DNA of 64,000 nucleotides from Nonomuraea sp. MG754425 (lineage in GTDB: Bacteria > Actinomycetota > Actinomycetes > Streptosporangiales > Streptosporangiaceae): NCBI RefSeq assembly GCF_021699195.1, contig NZ_SSXE01000022.1:1-64000 (forward strand), written 5' to 3'. Positions 56,236 to 64,000 of this stretch are shown in pieces; position 1 is the first letter of the stretch, and each line of letters begins with the position of its first letter. The notes beneath the pieces are model-generated. The model saw only the letters and a list, made by a program, of their open reading frames with translations, was not told where the DNA came from and ran no database searches. The position numbers and the translations under genes were made by a program.

Positions 56236-56260
56236 CGCCACGCTCCTCGTCAATCTGGTA

Positions 56261-56298
56261 GATCTTTGCAGCTTAAGCGGCTTTTGCTAAAAAAGATC
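56261..56298. promoter_or_regulatory. Inverted repeat in the spacer between response regulator and hybrid kinase
   Basis: GATCTTT (56261-56267) and AAAGATC (56292-56298) flank an AT-rich core that contains the palindrome GCTTAAGC (56271-56278). The 155-base divergent spacer is the natural control region for both genes; autoregulation by the response regulator is plausible. Confidence 0.4.
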
Positions 56299-56390
56299 GA
56301 CTTTTGTGCGTTCTGCTTACGGGGAACCGGCGCGTGCGCCGGTTACCTCCTACCCTGGACACGAGCGAGTGGGGGGAGGGACGGACGCCC

Positions 56391-59276
56391 GTGCGATGGC
56401 TGCTCGCGGTGACGGCCCTGTGGACCCTGCTCGGCCTGCTGCCCCTGGCACTGCTCACCTCCTCCAGCATCTCGCTGGCGGAGGACGCGGTGAACGAGCA
56501 GGTCAGCGACCGCGTCAAGACCACCGCGTCCGTCGGCCGGGTCGTGGTCGAGCAGCAGATGGACTCCCTCAAGCAGCTCGTCACCGCCTTCGCCCACCGG
56601 CCCCAGGTGCGCGAGGCCGTGCACGACGTCACCGCCGACGCGATGCGCGACTGGCTCGGCGAGCTGCAGCGCATGCGCGACGGCGTCAGCGGGCTGATCG
56701 TGAACTCGCCGGACGGCCACATCAGGGGCGCCGAACCGCCCACCGTGCTGCCGCAGGACATCACCAGCACCGACTGGTACCGCGCGGTGCGCGACCAGCG
56801 CCAGGCCCACGTCTCGCAGGCGTACACACCCACCATGGTAGGCGTGTCGCGGGCGGTCGCGGTGACCGCGCCGATCCCGAGCGCCGACGGCAGCCGCATG
56901 CTGGGCATGTTCACCGTCGTCTACAGCCTGGACGCCATCCAGGAGTTCGCCGTGGAGGCCGCCGACGCGCAGAGCATCCAGCTCCTCATCACCGACAAGG
57001 CCGGCGTGCTGGTCGCCGACCCCGGCAGGAAGCTGTACGCGCTGACGTCCCTGCGCGAGGACCCCCGGGTGGACGCCGCGCTGGCCGGGCGGCAGTGGAG
57101 CGGCGAGTTCCGCGGCGTCGAGGGCACCGTGCTGTCGGCCTCCGAGCCCATCCCCGGCATCGGCTGGACCGTCACCGCCCAGGTCTCCGCCGCCGAGGCG
57201 ATGGCCTCCTCCGAGCAACTGCGCACGAACGTGCTCACCGTCGCGCTCCTGCTCGCCCTGCTCATCCTCATCGGGCTCGGTCTGCAGATCCACAGCACCC
57301 ACGGCCGGCGCCGGGCGCAGGCCACCCTGTCCCGCTACGCCGCCGAACTGGCCGCGGCCAGGGACGAGGCGGTCAGCGCCTCCAGCGCCAAGTCCGAGTT
57401 CGTGGCCAAGATCAGCCACGAGATCCGCACCCCCATCAACGGCGTGCTCGGCATGAACTCCCTGCTCATGGGCACCCGCCTGGACGAGGAGCAGCGCTAC
57501 TACGCCAGCACCGCCCAGGAGTCGGCCCACAACGTGCTGCGCCTGCTCGACGACTTCCTCGACCTGTCCCGGATCGAGGCCGGGCACCTCCAGGTCGAGG
57601 CCGTGCCGTTCGACCTGCCGCGCCTGTGCGACGAGGCCGTGGCCCCGTTCGCGCCGCACGCCTACGAGCAGGGCCTCTGGCTCACCCTCCGGCTCGACGA
57701 GAACGTGCCGCGCCAGGTCTCCGGCGATCCGGCGCGGCTGCGCCAGGTGCTGACGAACCTGGTCGGCAACGCGCTGAAGTTCACCGTGCAGGGCGGCGTG
57801 GACCTGCACGTCGCCCTGGACGAGGGCGAGCTGGGCGAGGAGCGGGTGGTGCTCAGGTTCGCGGTGGCCGACACGGGCGTCGGGGTCGGGCCGCAGGACC
57901 GCGAGCGGGTCTTCGGCGTCTTCCGCCAGGTGGACTCGCCGATCACCCGCCGCACCGGCGGCAGCGGCCTCGGCCTGGCCATCAGCAGGCAGCTCGTCGA
58001 GCTGATGGGCGGACGCATCGGCCTGGACAGCGTGGAGGGCGTGGGCAGCCGGTTCTGGGCCACGCTGCCGGTGGACGTGCTGACCTGGGCCGAGCCGGCG
58101 GCCGGAGTGCTGGAGGGGCGGCGCGCGCTGGTCGCCGACACCCGGCCCGAGGACCGCACGCTGGCCGCGCGCTGCCTGGAGCAGGCCGGGGCCGAGGTGG
58201 AGCAGGTCAGGGACGAGGGGGCCGCGCTGGCCCGCCTGCGGGCCGCCGCCGTGGACGGGCGGCCGTACGAGCTGGCGGTCGTCGCCCTCGACCTCGGAGC
58301 GGGACCCGTGATGGGCCCGATCGGAGGCGCGGGTGATCCGGCCGACCCCGGCGCGGCGCGCTCGCTCGCCGACGCCATCCTCGGCGACCCGTCGCTCCAG
58401 GCCACCAGCGTCATCGTGGTCGTCACCCCCGGCCGCTCCGCGTTCGCCTGGCCGGGCGCGGCGGGGGAGCGGGCCGTGCAGTCGATCACCCGGCCGCTCA
58501 GCCGCCGCCGCCTGCTCGCCGCCGTGGAGAACGCCCTGGGCACCGCCGAGTGCCCCGGCGAGCCGCGCGAGCGCGCGTACGCCGCCGGCCGGACGGACGG
58601 CGCGCGCATCCTGGTGGCCGAGGACGACGAGGTGAGCCGCCAGGTCGCGATGCTCGTGCTGGGCCAGGCCGGGCACGAGGTCGAGGTGGTCGACGACGGC
58701 GCGCAGGCCGTGCGCGCCGTCCTGGCCGGCCGCTACGACCTGGTGTTCATGGACTGCCAGCTCCCCGTGCTCGACGGCCTGGCCGCCACCGAGGAGATCA
58801 GGGAACGCGAGGAGGTCCACACCCCGATCATCGCGATGACCGCCGCCGCCATGCCGGACGACCGGATCCGGTGCCTGGAGGCGGGCATGGACGACCACCT
58901 GGCCAAGCCGGTGGACTGGCCGCGCGTGCTGGCCAGGATCCCGGAGTGGACCGCCTCCGCCGGACTGCCGCCCGAGCTGGCGGGGCTGTCGCAGGAGGCG
59001 CTCGCGGACGTGGCGCGGGCCTACCTGGCGACCGCCACGCGCACGTTCGAGGAACTGCGGCAGGCGGTACGCGACGGCGACCAGCCGGCGGTGACCGCGC
59101 TCGCGCACCGGCTCAAGGGCGCCTGCGCGACGGTGGGCGCGGCCCGCGAGGCCGAGCTGTGCGAGCGCGTCGAGACCGTGTCCAGGGCGGGGGACGCCGT
59201 GGACGCCCGCCTCCTCGACGAGCTGGACACCCTGCTCAGCGAGGTGCCGGACTGGATGAACGTCACGTATTCCTGA
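56391..59276 (+). CDS. Hybrid sensor histidine kinase with receiver and HPt domains
   Basis: A 961-residue BarA/TorS-like kinase. Order: membrane segment (about 4-24), external double-Cache-type sensor (about 30-275), second membrane segment (about 280-300), HisKA with SHEIRTP (His about 343), ATPase with N box NLVGNALKF and [10 protein letters not shown], a degenerate receiver lacking the acidic pocket (about 580-715), an intact receiver (acidic AEDDE near 740; Asp788 in [10 protein letters not shown]), and an HPt domain with His906 in AHRLKGA. It has no DNA-binding output, so it should pass phosphate through the HPt to a separate regulator, most likely the divergent CitB-type protein. Start at GTG 56391 behind GGGGGGAGGG. 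Confidence 0.88.
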   Translation: MRWLLAVTALWTLLGLLPLALLTSSSISLAEDAVNEQVSDRVKTTASVGRVVVEQQMDSLKQLVTAFAHRPQVREAVHDVTADAMRDWLGELQRMRDGVSGLIVNSPDGHIRGAEPPTVLPQDITSTDWYRAVRDQRQAHVSQAYTPTMVGVSRAVAVTAPIPSADGSRMLGMFTVVYSLDAIQEFAVEAADAQSIQLLITDKAGVLVADPGRKLYALTSLREDPRVDAALAGRQWSGEFRGVEGTVLSASEPIPGIGWTVTAQVSAAEAMASSEQLRTNVLTVALLLALLILIGLGLQIHSTHGRRRAQATLSRYAAELAAARDEAVSASSAKSEFVAKISHEIRTPINGVLGMNSLLMGTRLDEEQRYYASTAQESAHNVLRLLDDFLDLSRIEAGHLQVEAVPFDLPRLCDEAVAPFAPHAYEQGLWLTLRLDENVPRQVSGDPARLRQVLTNLVGNALKFTVQGGVDLHVALDEGELGEERVVLRFAVADTGVGVGPQDRERVFGVFRQVDSPITRRTGGSGLGLAISRQLVELMGGRIGLDSVEGVGSRFWATLPVDVLTWAEPAAGVLEGRRALVADTRPEDRTLAARCLEQAGAEVEQVRDEGAALARLRAAAVDGRPYELAVVALDLGAGPVMGPIGGAGDPADPGAARSLADAILGDPSLQATSVIVVVTPGRSAFAWPGAAGERAVQSITRPLSRRRLLAAVENALGTAECPGEPRERAYAAGRTDGARILVAEDDEVSRQVAMLVLGQAGHEVEVVDDGAQAVRAVLAGRYDLVFMDCQLPVLDGLAATEEIREREEVHTPIIAMTAAAMPDDRIRCLEAGMDDHLAKPVDWPRVLARIPEWTASAGLPPELAGLSQEALADVARAYLATATRTFEELRQAVRDGDQPAVTALAHRLKGACATVGAAREAELCERVETVSRAGDAVDARLLDELDTLLSEVPDWMNVTYS

Positions 59277-59358
59277 CCCGCTCCCCGGCCGGCGGTTTAC
59301 GGTTTTCCGCCATCGAGGTCGGCGGCTCTCCCCCATGGTGGCCGGGCGCGCCGGAGCC

Positions 59359-59364
59359 TAACGT
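59359..59364 (+). promoter_or_regulatory. -10 box TAACGT before the ABC exporter operon
   Basis: TAACGT ends 8 bases before the GTG at 59373 with no ribosome site between, so the operon message may be leaderless. No convincing -35 was seen. Confidence 0.35.
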
Positions 59365-59372
59365 GCGGGGAC

Positions 59373-60281
59373 GTGATCAGTCTCAACGCCCTGAGCAAGA
59401 GGTACGGCGACCGGCTCGCGGTCGACGACCTGACCCTCGACCTGAAACCGGGACGCGTGACCGGTTTCCTCGGGCCGAACGGCGCCGGCAAATCGACCAC
59501 GATGCGCATGGTCCTCGGCCTCGACCACCCCACCTCCGGAACCGCGCTCGTCGGCGGCCGGCCGTACCGCCGCCTGCGGGACCCGCTGCGCGCGGTCGGC
59601 GCGCTGCTCGACGCGCGCGCCGCGCACCCCGGCCGCAGCGGTCACGCCCACCTGACGGCGCTGGCAAGGAGCAACGGCATCCCGCGCCGCCGCGTGGACG
59701 AGGTGCTGGAGACGGTGGGCCTGGCCGGCGCGCCGGCCCGCAAACGGGCCGGGACTCTGTCGCTCGGGATGAGCCAGCGGCTCGGGATCGCGGCGGCGCT
59801 GCTGGGCGATCCCGGGGTGCTCATGTTCGACGAGCCCGTCAACGGGCTGGACCCGGACGGCGTGCGATGGGTGCGCGGGCTCATGCGCGCGCTGGCCGGC
59901 GAGGGCCGGACGGTGTTCGTCTCCAGCCACCTGATGAGCGAGATGCAGCTCACCGCCGACCACCTCGTGGTGATCGGCAGGGGCCGGCTCATCGCGGACG
60001 CGCCGCTCGCCGACGTCCTGGCGGGCAGCTCGCTGACGGGCGTGCTGGTCCGCACCCCGCACGCCGGCGACCTCGCCGAACGGCTGCGCGCCGACGGGAT
60101 GAGCGTGTCCCGGCCCGGCGAGAACGAGCTGGAGGTCACCGGCGCGCCCGTCGAACGGGTCGGCGACCTGGCCCACGAGGCCGGGATCCGGCTGCACGAG
60201 CTGCGCGCCAAGGAGGCGTCCCTGGAGCAGGCGTACCAGGAGCTGACCGCGGGCAGCGTGGAGTACGGGGCGGGCCGATGA
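59373..60281 (+). CDS. ABC exporter ATP-binding protein (drug/peptide type)
   Basis: A 302-residue DrrA/CcmA-type ATPase: Walker A GPNGAGKST (about 35-43), signature LSLGMSQR, Walker B GVLMFDEPVNGLDP and SSHLMSEM switch His, with a C-terminal extension of about 90 residues usual in this group. It drives the permease encoded next (4-base overlap) and is followed by a two-component pair. Its substrate may be an antibiotic or peptide, as is common for such modules in actinomycetes. Confidence 0.88.
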   Translation: MISLNALSKRYGDRLAVDDLTLDLKPGRVTGFLGPNGAGKSTTMRMVLGLDHPTSGTALVGGRPYRRLRDPLRAVGALLDARAAHPGRSGHAHLTALARSNGIPRRRVDEVLETVGLAGAPARKRAGTLSLGMSQRLGIAAALLGDPGVLMFDEPVNGLDPDGVRWVRGLMRALAGEGRTVFVSSHLMSEMQLTADHLVVIGRGRLIADAPLADVLAGSSLTGVLVRTPHAGDLAERLRADGMSVSRPGENELEVTGAPVERVGDLAHEAGIRLHELRAKEASLEQAYQELTAGSVEYGAGR

Positions 60282-61075
60282 GCGCGCGAGGGTTGTGGCA
60301 GGCGGCCGGGGCCGAGTGGGTCAAGTTGTGGTCGGTCAGGTCCACGTGGTGGTGCCTGGCCGGCGCGCTCGCGCTCACCGTGCTGACCTCCGTCACGCTG
60401 GCCGTGGACGCCGCCACCGGCGCGCTGCGCGACGGCACGCCCGGCGTGCGGATCAGCGCCGCCGAACCCGTGGTCTCGGCCACGTCGTTCGTGCAGTTCG
60501 CGCTGGTGGCCCTGGCCATGCTGGCGATCACCTCCGAGTACGCCTCCGGCGGCATCCGGACCACGCTGGCGGCCACCCCCGCGCGCGGCGTGGTGCTGGC
60601 GGCCAAGGCGCTGGTGGTGGGGCCGGTCATGCTGGCGACGGGCGTGCTCACCGGCGCACTGACGGTGGCGGCCGTGTACGCGGTGCTGTCGCTCGACGTG
60701 TTCGGCGGGTTCGTGGTGCTGCCGGCCGGGCAGGTCGCGCTCGACCTGCTGCGCACCGGGGTGTTCTACGCGCTGGTGGCGGTCATGACGCTGGGCGTCG
60801 GCGCGGCGACGCGCAGCGCGGCGGGCACCCTGACCGTGGTGTTCCTGCTGCTCATGGGGCTGCCGCTGATGATCCTCATGACCGGGAGCCAGGTGCTGGC
60901 GGACCTCTCGCTGCGGATGCCGACGTTCGCCGGGCTGGCGTTCATGGGCAGCGCGCGCAACATCACGGGCGGGCCGATGCCGTACTCGCCGGGGGAGGGG
61001 CTGGTGTGGCTGCTGGTCTGGGCGGCGGTGGCCGTGGCGGTGGGCCACGCCGTCCTGCGCCGCCGCGACGCCTAG
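60278..61075 (+). CDS. ABC exporter permease (ABC-2 type)
   Basis: A 265-residue membrane protein with six hydrophobic segments and the ABC-2 features ITSEYASGGIRTTLAATPAR and an N-terminal cytoplasmic start AEWVKLWSVRSTWW. Partner of the preceding ATPase; ATG 60278 overlaps its stop. The stop codon TAG is part of a TAGACT box lying 8 bases before the next gene's start. Confidence 0.87.
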   Translation: MSARGLWQAAGAEWVKLWSVRSTWWCLAGALALTVLTSVTLAVDAATGALRDGTPGVRISAAEPVVSATSFVQFALVALAMLAITSEYASGGIRTTLAATPARGVVLAAKALVVGPVMLATGVLTGALTVAAVYAVLSLDVFGGFVVLPAGQVALDLLRTGVFYALVAVMTLGVGAATRSAAGTLTVVFLLLMGLPLMILMTGSQVLADLSLRMPTFAGLAFMGSARNITGGPMPYSPGEGLVWLLVWAAVAVAVGHAVLRRRDA

Positions 61076-61086
61076 ACTTCACGCCC

Positions 61087-62352
61087 GTGTCCGGCATCCA
61101 TGTCGCCCGTGTCCTGGCCGGCGTCGTCCTGGGGATGGCCCTCGGCCTGGCCGAGCTGCTCTTCCTCGTCGTCGCCGCGCCCGCCGCGCTGATCCCCGCG
61201 CTGCGGCCCGCCGCCGCGCGCGGGCGGGACCGGCTGGCGGCGCTGGAGCACGCCCGGCTCACCGGGCTGCTCGGCCACGCCCCGGCGCGGCGCGACGGCG
61301 GCTACGCCTTCCTCGCCGTCCGGGCCGCGCTGGGCGTGCTCGGCGGGTACACCTGCGCCGCCGCGCTGTTCCTCACCGTGCTGCTGCTCTTCGGCGGCGC
61401 GTGGGACCTGCTCTGGGGCGAGTCCGAGCCGGTCCCGGTGGAGCTGCCGGGCGTGCGGCTGGTCACCACCGGCGGCGCGGTCGGCATCACCGCCGGGACG
61501 GCCCTGCTGGCCGTGCTCGTCCTCCTGGTCGCGGCCATGGCCACACTCGAACGCCGCGTCGCCGCCCGCTTCCTCGGCCCCAGCGGGGAGGAGCTGATGC
61601 GCCGCCGCATCGCCGAGCTGACCGAGACCCGGTCCGGCGTCGTCAGGGCGGTGGACGACGAGCGGCGCAGGATCGAGCGCGACCTGCACGACGGCGTGCA
61701 GCAGCGCGGCGTCGCCCTGGCCATGCTGCTCGGCCGCGCCCGCCACACCCTCGACCAGGACAACCGCGCCCGGGACACCGGCCCGGACAGCCCGGACGGC
61801 GCGGACAGCCCGGACGGCCGGAAGGGTCCGGGCGGCCAGGACCGCGCGGACGGCCGGGACCGCCCGGACGGGCGCGACACGGTCGCCGGGCTGGTCGGGC
61901 AGGCGTACGCCGAGTCCCGCCGGCTCCTCGACGAGCTGCGCAGCGTGGCCTGGCGGATCTACCCCACCGCCCTCGACGAGCTGGGCCTGCGCGCCGCCCT
62001 GGCAGGCGTCGCCGAACGCGCCGGCGCGCCCGTCACCGTGCACTACGGGCTCGCCGCCCGCCCCGCCTCCGAAATCGAGACCGCCCTGTACTTCGTGGCC
62101 CGCGAAGCCATCACCAACGCGGTCAAGCACGCGGGAGCCCATGACATCCTGGTGGTCCTGACGGAGGACGACAGCAGGGTGAGCGTGGAGATCTCCGACG
62201 ACGGCGAGGGCGGCGCCGACCCGTCCGGCGGCGGCCTGTCCGGGCTGGCCCGGCGCGTTCTCGCGCTCGACGGCACGTTCACCGTCGACAGCGCCCCCGG
62301 CGGCCCCACCCGGATCGCCGCCACGCTGCCCAAGGCGCCGCCGTGCGGGTGA
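61087..62352 (+). CDS. NarL-type sensor histidine kinase with a low-complexity insert
   Basis: A 421-residue HisKA_3/LiaS-like kinase. Three or four hydrophobic segments fill the first 160 residues; the dimerisation helix carries the phospho-acceptor in ERDLHDGVQQR (His201); the ATPase has AREAITNAVKHA and GGGLSGLARR. Between the two dimerisation helices, at about 228-264, there is a Asp/Gly/Pro/Arg-rich insert with repeated DSPDG and DGRD units, not typical of the family. GTG 61087 begins 11 bases after the permease stop. It senses an envelope or drug signal for the operon. Confidence 0.87.
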   Translation: MSGIHVARVLAGVVLGMALGLAELLFLVVAAPAALIPALRPAAARGRDRLAALEHARLTGLLGHAPARRDGGYAFLAVRAALGVLGGYTCAAALFLTVLLLFGGAWDLLWGESEPVPVELPGVRLVTTGGAVGITAGTALLAVLVLLVAAMATLERRVAARFLGPSGEELMRRRIAELTETRSGVVRAVDDERRRIERDLHDGVQQRGVALAMLLGRARHTLDQDNRARDTGPDSPDGADSPDGRKGPGGQDRADGRDRPDGRDTVAGLVGQAYAESRRLLDELRSVAWRIYPTALDELGLRAALAGVAERAGAPVTVHYGLAARPASEIETALYFVAREAITNAVKHAGAHDILVVLTEDDSRVSVEISDDGEGGADPSGGGLSGLARRVLALDGTFTVDSAPGGPTRIAATLPKAPPCG

Positions 62353-62987
62353 TCCTGGCCGACGACTCCGTGCTGCTGCGCGAGGGCCTGAGCAGGCTGC
62401 TCGAAGACGCCGGGCACGAGGTCGTCGCCGCCGTCGGCGACGCGCCCGCGCTGCTCGCCGCCGCCGGGCGGCACCGTCCCGACGTGGCCGTCATCGACGT
62501 GCGCATGCCGCCCGGCCACAAGGACGACGGGCTGCGGGCCGCGCTGGAGATCCGCGAGCGGCTGCCCGGCGTCGGGGTGCTCGTCCTGTCGCAGTACGTC
62601 GAGCAGCACTACGCCGCCAGGCTGCTGGCCGGGTCCCCCGAAGGGCTCGGCTACCTGCTGAAGGACCGGGTCTCGGAGGTCGCCGAGTTCCTCGACTCAC
62701 TGGAGCGGGTCCGCGCGGGCGGCACGGCCTTCGACCCCGAGGTGGTGCGCCAGCTCCTGGCCCGCAGCACGCGCGCCGACCCGCTGGGCGGGCTCAGCCC
62801 CCGGGAGGCGGCCGTGCTGCGGCACCTCGCGGAAGGGCTGGTGAACGCGGCCATCGCCGAGCGGCTGCACGTCTCGCTCAGCACGGTCGAGAAGCACGTG
62901 AACGCCATCATGGACAAGCTCGACCTGCCCCGCGAGCCCGGCTACAGCCGTCGTGTGCTGGCCGTCCTGCGCTACCTGGAAAGCTGA
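62343..62987 (+). CDS. NarL/LuxR-type response regulator
   Basis: A 214-residue regulator: receiver with DD at 7-8, phospho-acceptor Asp52 in VAVIDVRMPP, Lys in YLLKDRV, and a C-terminal LuxR HTH (LSPREAAVLRHLAEGLVNAA, then VSLSTVEKHVNAIMDKL). GTG 62343 overlaps the kinase gene by 10 bases. It should control the exporter operon it belongs to. Confidence 0.92.
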   Translation: MRVILADDSVLLREGLSRLLEDAGHEVVAAVGDAPALLAAAGRHRPDVAVIDVRMPPGHKDDGLRAALEIRERLPGVGVLVLSQYVEQHYAARLLAGSPEGLGYLLKDRVSEVAEFLDSLERVRAGGTAFDPEVVRQLLARSTRADPLGGLSPREAAVLRHLAEGLVNAAIAERLHVSLSTVEKHVNAIMDKLDLPREPGYSRRVLAVLRYLES

Positions 62988-63233
62988 CCGCGGAAAGCTG
63001 ACCGCCGCACCGCGAATCGTGCATTATCGGACAAAAGATCGTGGGCTCTGTGCCATCGACGCGGACACCCGGGTTCGGGCGGGGGCCCCGGGCCCCCGAG
63101 TCGGCCCCCGCCGAGACCCGGACGAGCGCGCCGGCCCCACAGGAGACCGAAACCACGCAAAGGAGAACCCACGGGGACATCGGATGCCGAGCCGACCGCG
63201 GCGCGTACCCGGCTCAAGGTCGGGCGGCGCGCG

Positions 63234-63428
63234 GTGGTCCCGTACCGGAAGGGGGTCATCGGCACGATGCCGGACTGCGCGCGCCAGAGCGCGCCGAAGG
63301 GCTTCTCCTCGCCCGGGGCGAGCTTCGAGTCCTGCTGGCTGAGCGGCGCGCGGACCGGGGTCGCGATCATCGGGGCCAAGTTCGCCGACGAGGACTACCG
63401 CGACAAGCCCGTCGTCTGGCGCCGGTGA
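63234..63428 (+). CDS. Small protein of unknown function, start uncertain
   Basis: From GTG 63234 this gives 64 residues (VVPYRKGVIGTMPDCARQ to DKPVVWRR). Every codon but none-exceptional ends in G or C, which supports coding. The same frame stays open and GC3-rich upstream to 63171, where an ACG follows a good AAAGGAG ribosome site (63159-63165) by 5 bases; a start there would give 85 residues. Whether the ACG is a real near-cognate start, a mutated ATG or a sequence error cannot be told. Two Cys and a Gly-rich core are the only notable features. The stretch 62988-63170 has no gene I can support. Confidence 0.5.
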   Translation: MVPYRKGVIGTMPDCARQSAPKGFSSPGASFESCWLSGARTGVAIIGAKFADEDYRDKPVVWRR

Positions 63429-63458
63429 GCCCGCGCCGGTGACCCCGGCCGGCGCACG

Positions 63459-64000
63459 TCAGGCGCCGCCGGGGAACGACGGGTGCGAGACCTCCCCGTT
63501 CATCAGCCGGCCGAGGAACTCCCGCATGGACCTGCCGTCGTTCAGGTGCGGGAACGGCTCGCCGGGCACGTCCGCCCCCAGGAACCGGCACAGCGGCTCC
63601 CAGCCCTCCCGCACGTCGAAGACCAGCAGCCGCTCCGGCGGCAGCGCCGCCTGCACCGCGGCCGTGTGCCGCTCGAACGCCGCCACCGCGGCCTCCTCGT
63701 TCACCGGCCCGTCGGTCATGGTCCGGCCGGGGCCGAACGTGCCGGCCGCCATGCGGTCGATCACCGGCCGCAGCCCGCTCATCCCCTCGAACACGGCCCG
63801 CGCCGCCGGGGGCAGGTCCGCGCCCCCGCCCGCGGGCAGCATGGCCCGGGGCCCGTTGTTGATCAGCGTCAGCATGCTCGCGTACCAGGCGCGCGGGTCG
63901 CGGACGGTGAGCACGACCTTCGCCTCCGGGTACGCCCCCGCCAGCTCGCGCCAGAAGTAGGAGGCCGGCCAGTCCTGGGTGGAACGGAATCCGTCGAAGA
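63459..64000 (-). CDS. Sulfotransferase family protein, 5' end outside the window
   Basis: The C-terminal 180 residues of a P-loop sulfotransferase of the type annotated as Sulfotransfer_4 (NAD-dependent epimerase-like names also occur). Visible: the string DWPASYFWRELAGAYPEAKV, the PAPS 3'-phosphate motif VLTVRDPRAWYASM, and the C-terminal block ERLLVFDVREGWEPLCRFLG followed by PFPHLND. The N-terminal P-loop lies beyond position 64000. It would transfer sulfate from PAPS to a small acceptor. Confidence 0.8.
   Translation of the reverse strand, partial: FDGFRSTQDWPASYFWRELAGAYPEAKVVLTVRDPRAWYASMLTLINNGPRAMLPAGGGADLPPAARAVFEGMSGLRPVIDRMAAGTFGPGRTMTDGPVNEEAAVAAFERHTAAVQAALPPERLLVFDVREGWEPLCRFLGADVPGEPFPHLNDGRSMREFLGRLMNGEVSHPSFPGGA

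Noticed and set aside
61770-61880. CCGGAC/GGACGGC repeats considered as a CRISPR or regulatory repeat array
   Set aside because: Units are short, irregular and inside an intact coding frame; they encode a low-complexity protein insert.
62972-63379. A minus-strand ORF of 135 codons opposite the small ORF near 63.3 kb
   Set aside because: GC3 on this strand is poor compared with the plus-strand frame ending at 63428, and the translation has no recognisable features.

Overview
The window is chromosomal DNA from a high-GC, Gram-positive actinomycete. Almost every codon ends in G or C, GTG starts are common, neighbouring genes usually overlap by 4 bases (ATGA or GTGA), and the content is typical of soil actinomycetes: Mrp antiporter, gluABCD, FrcB- and RhaS-type sugar ABC systems, a secreted TAP-like peptidase and a secreted cholesterol oxidase. 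A Streptosporangiales (Nonomuraea-like) origin is my guess from style; no rRNA or other phylogenetic marker is present. No tRNA, rRNA, CRISPR array, insertion sequence, integrase or prophage gene was seen.

Layout. (1) 0.1-5 kb: a NADAR-family protein converging on and overlapping an RNA 2'-phosphotransferase (KptA), an unknown protein, and a YdiJ-like FAD/Fe-S oxidoreductase. (2) 5-12 kb: acetate kinase coupled to a RecD2-type helicase on the minus strand, divergent from a three-subunit molybdenum aldehyde/xanthine dehydrogenase (paoABC-like). (3) 12-18.3 kb: a complete Mrp/Mnh Na+/H+ antiporter operon (fused A/B, then C, D, E, F, G), in which MnhC carries a long charged tail. (4) 18.4-20.5 kb: secreted TAP-like hydrolase and an SRPBCC protein. 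(5) 20.6-28.7 kb: a full type II Wadjet anti-plasmid system, jetABCD. (6) 28.7-38.4 kb: a rhamnose-type ABC importer operon (rhaTPQS), a PfkB kinase divergent from a fructose-type ABC importer (frcBCA), and a LacI regulator; operator-like palindromes precede both importers. (7) 38.4-46.6 kb: PQQ-type sugar dehydrogenase, PIG-L deacetylase, a TPR protein, a glycerophosphodiesterase, and a three-gene operon ending in cholesterol oxidase with a KstR2-like palindrome at its head. (8) 46.8-51.6 kb: STAND ATPase, amidase, and an unknown membrane-anchored protein. (9) 51.6-59.3 kb: gluABCD importer, an orphan solute-binding protein coupled to a CitB-type response regulator, and a divergent hybrid histidine kinase with HPt domain, which together look like a substrate-sensing phosphorelay. 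(10) 59.4-63 kb: a drug/peptide-type ABC exporter joined to a NarL-type two-component pair. (11) A small conserved-looking ORF and the 3' part of a sulfotransferase gene running off the right edge.

The most notable items are the Wadjet operon, the glutamate-type binding protein/phosphorelay block, the NADAR-KptA pair, the MnhC tail, two abutting 16-bp operators before frcB, the KstR2-like site before the cholesterol oxidase operon, and several promoters that look leaderless.
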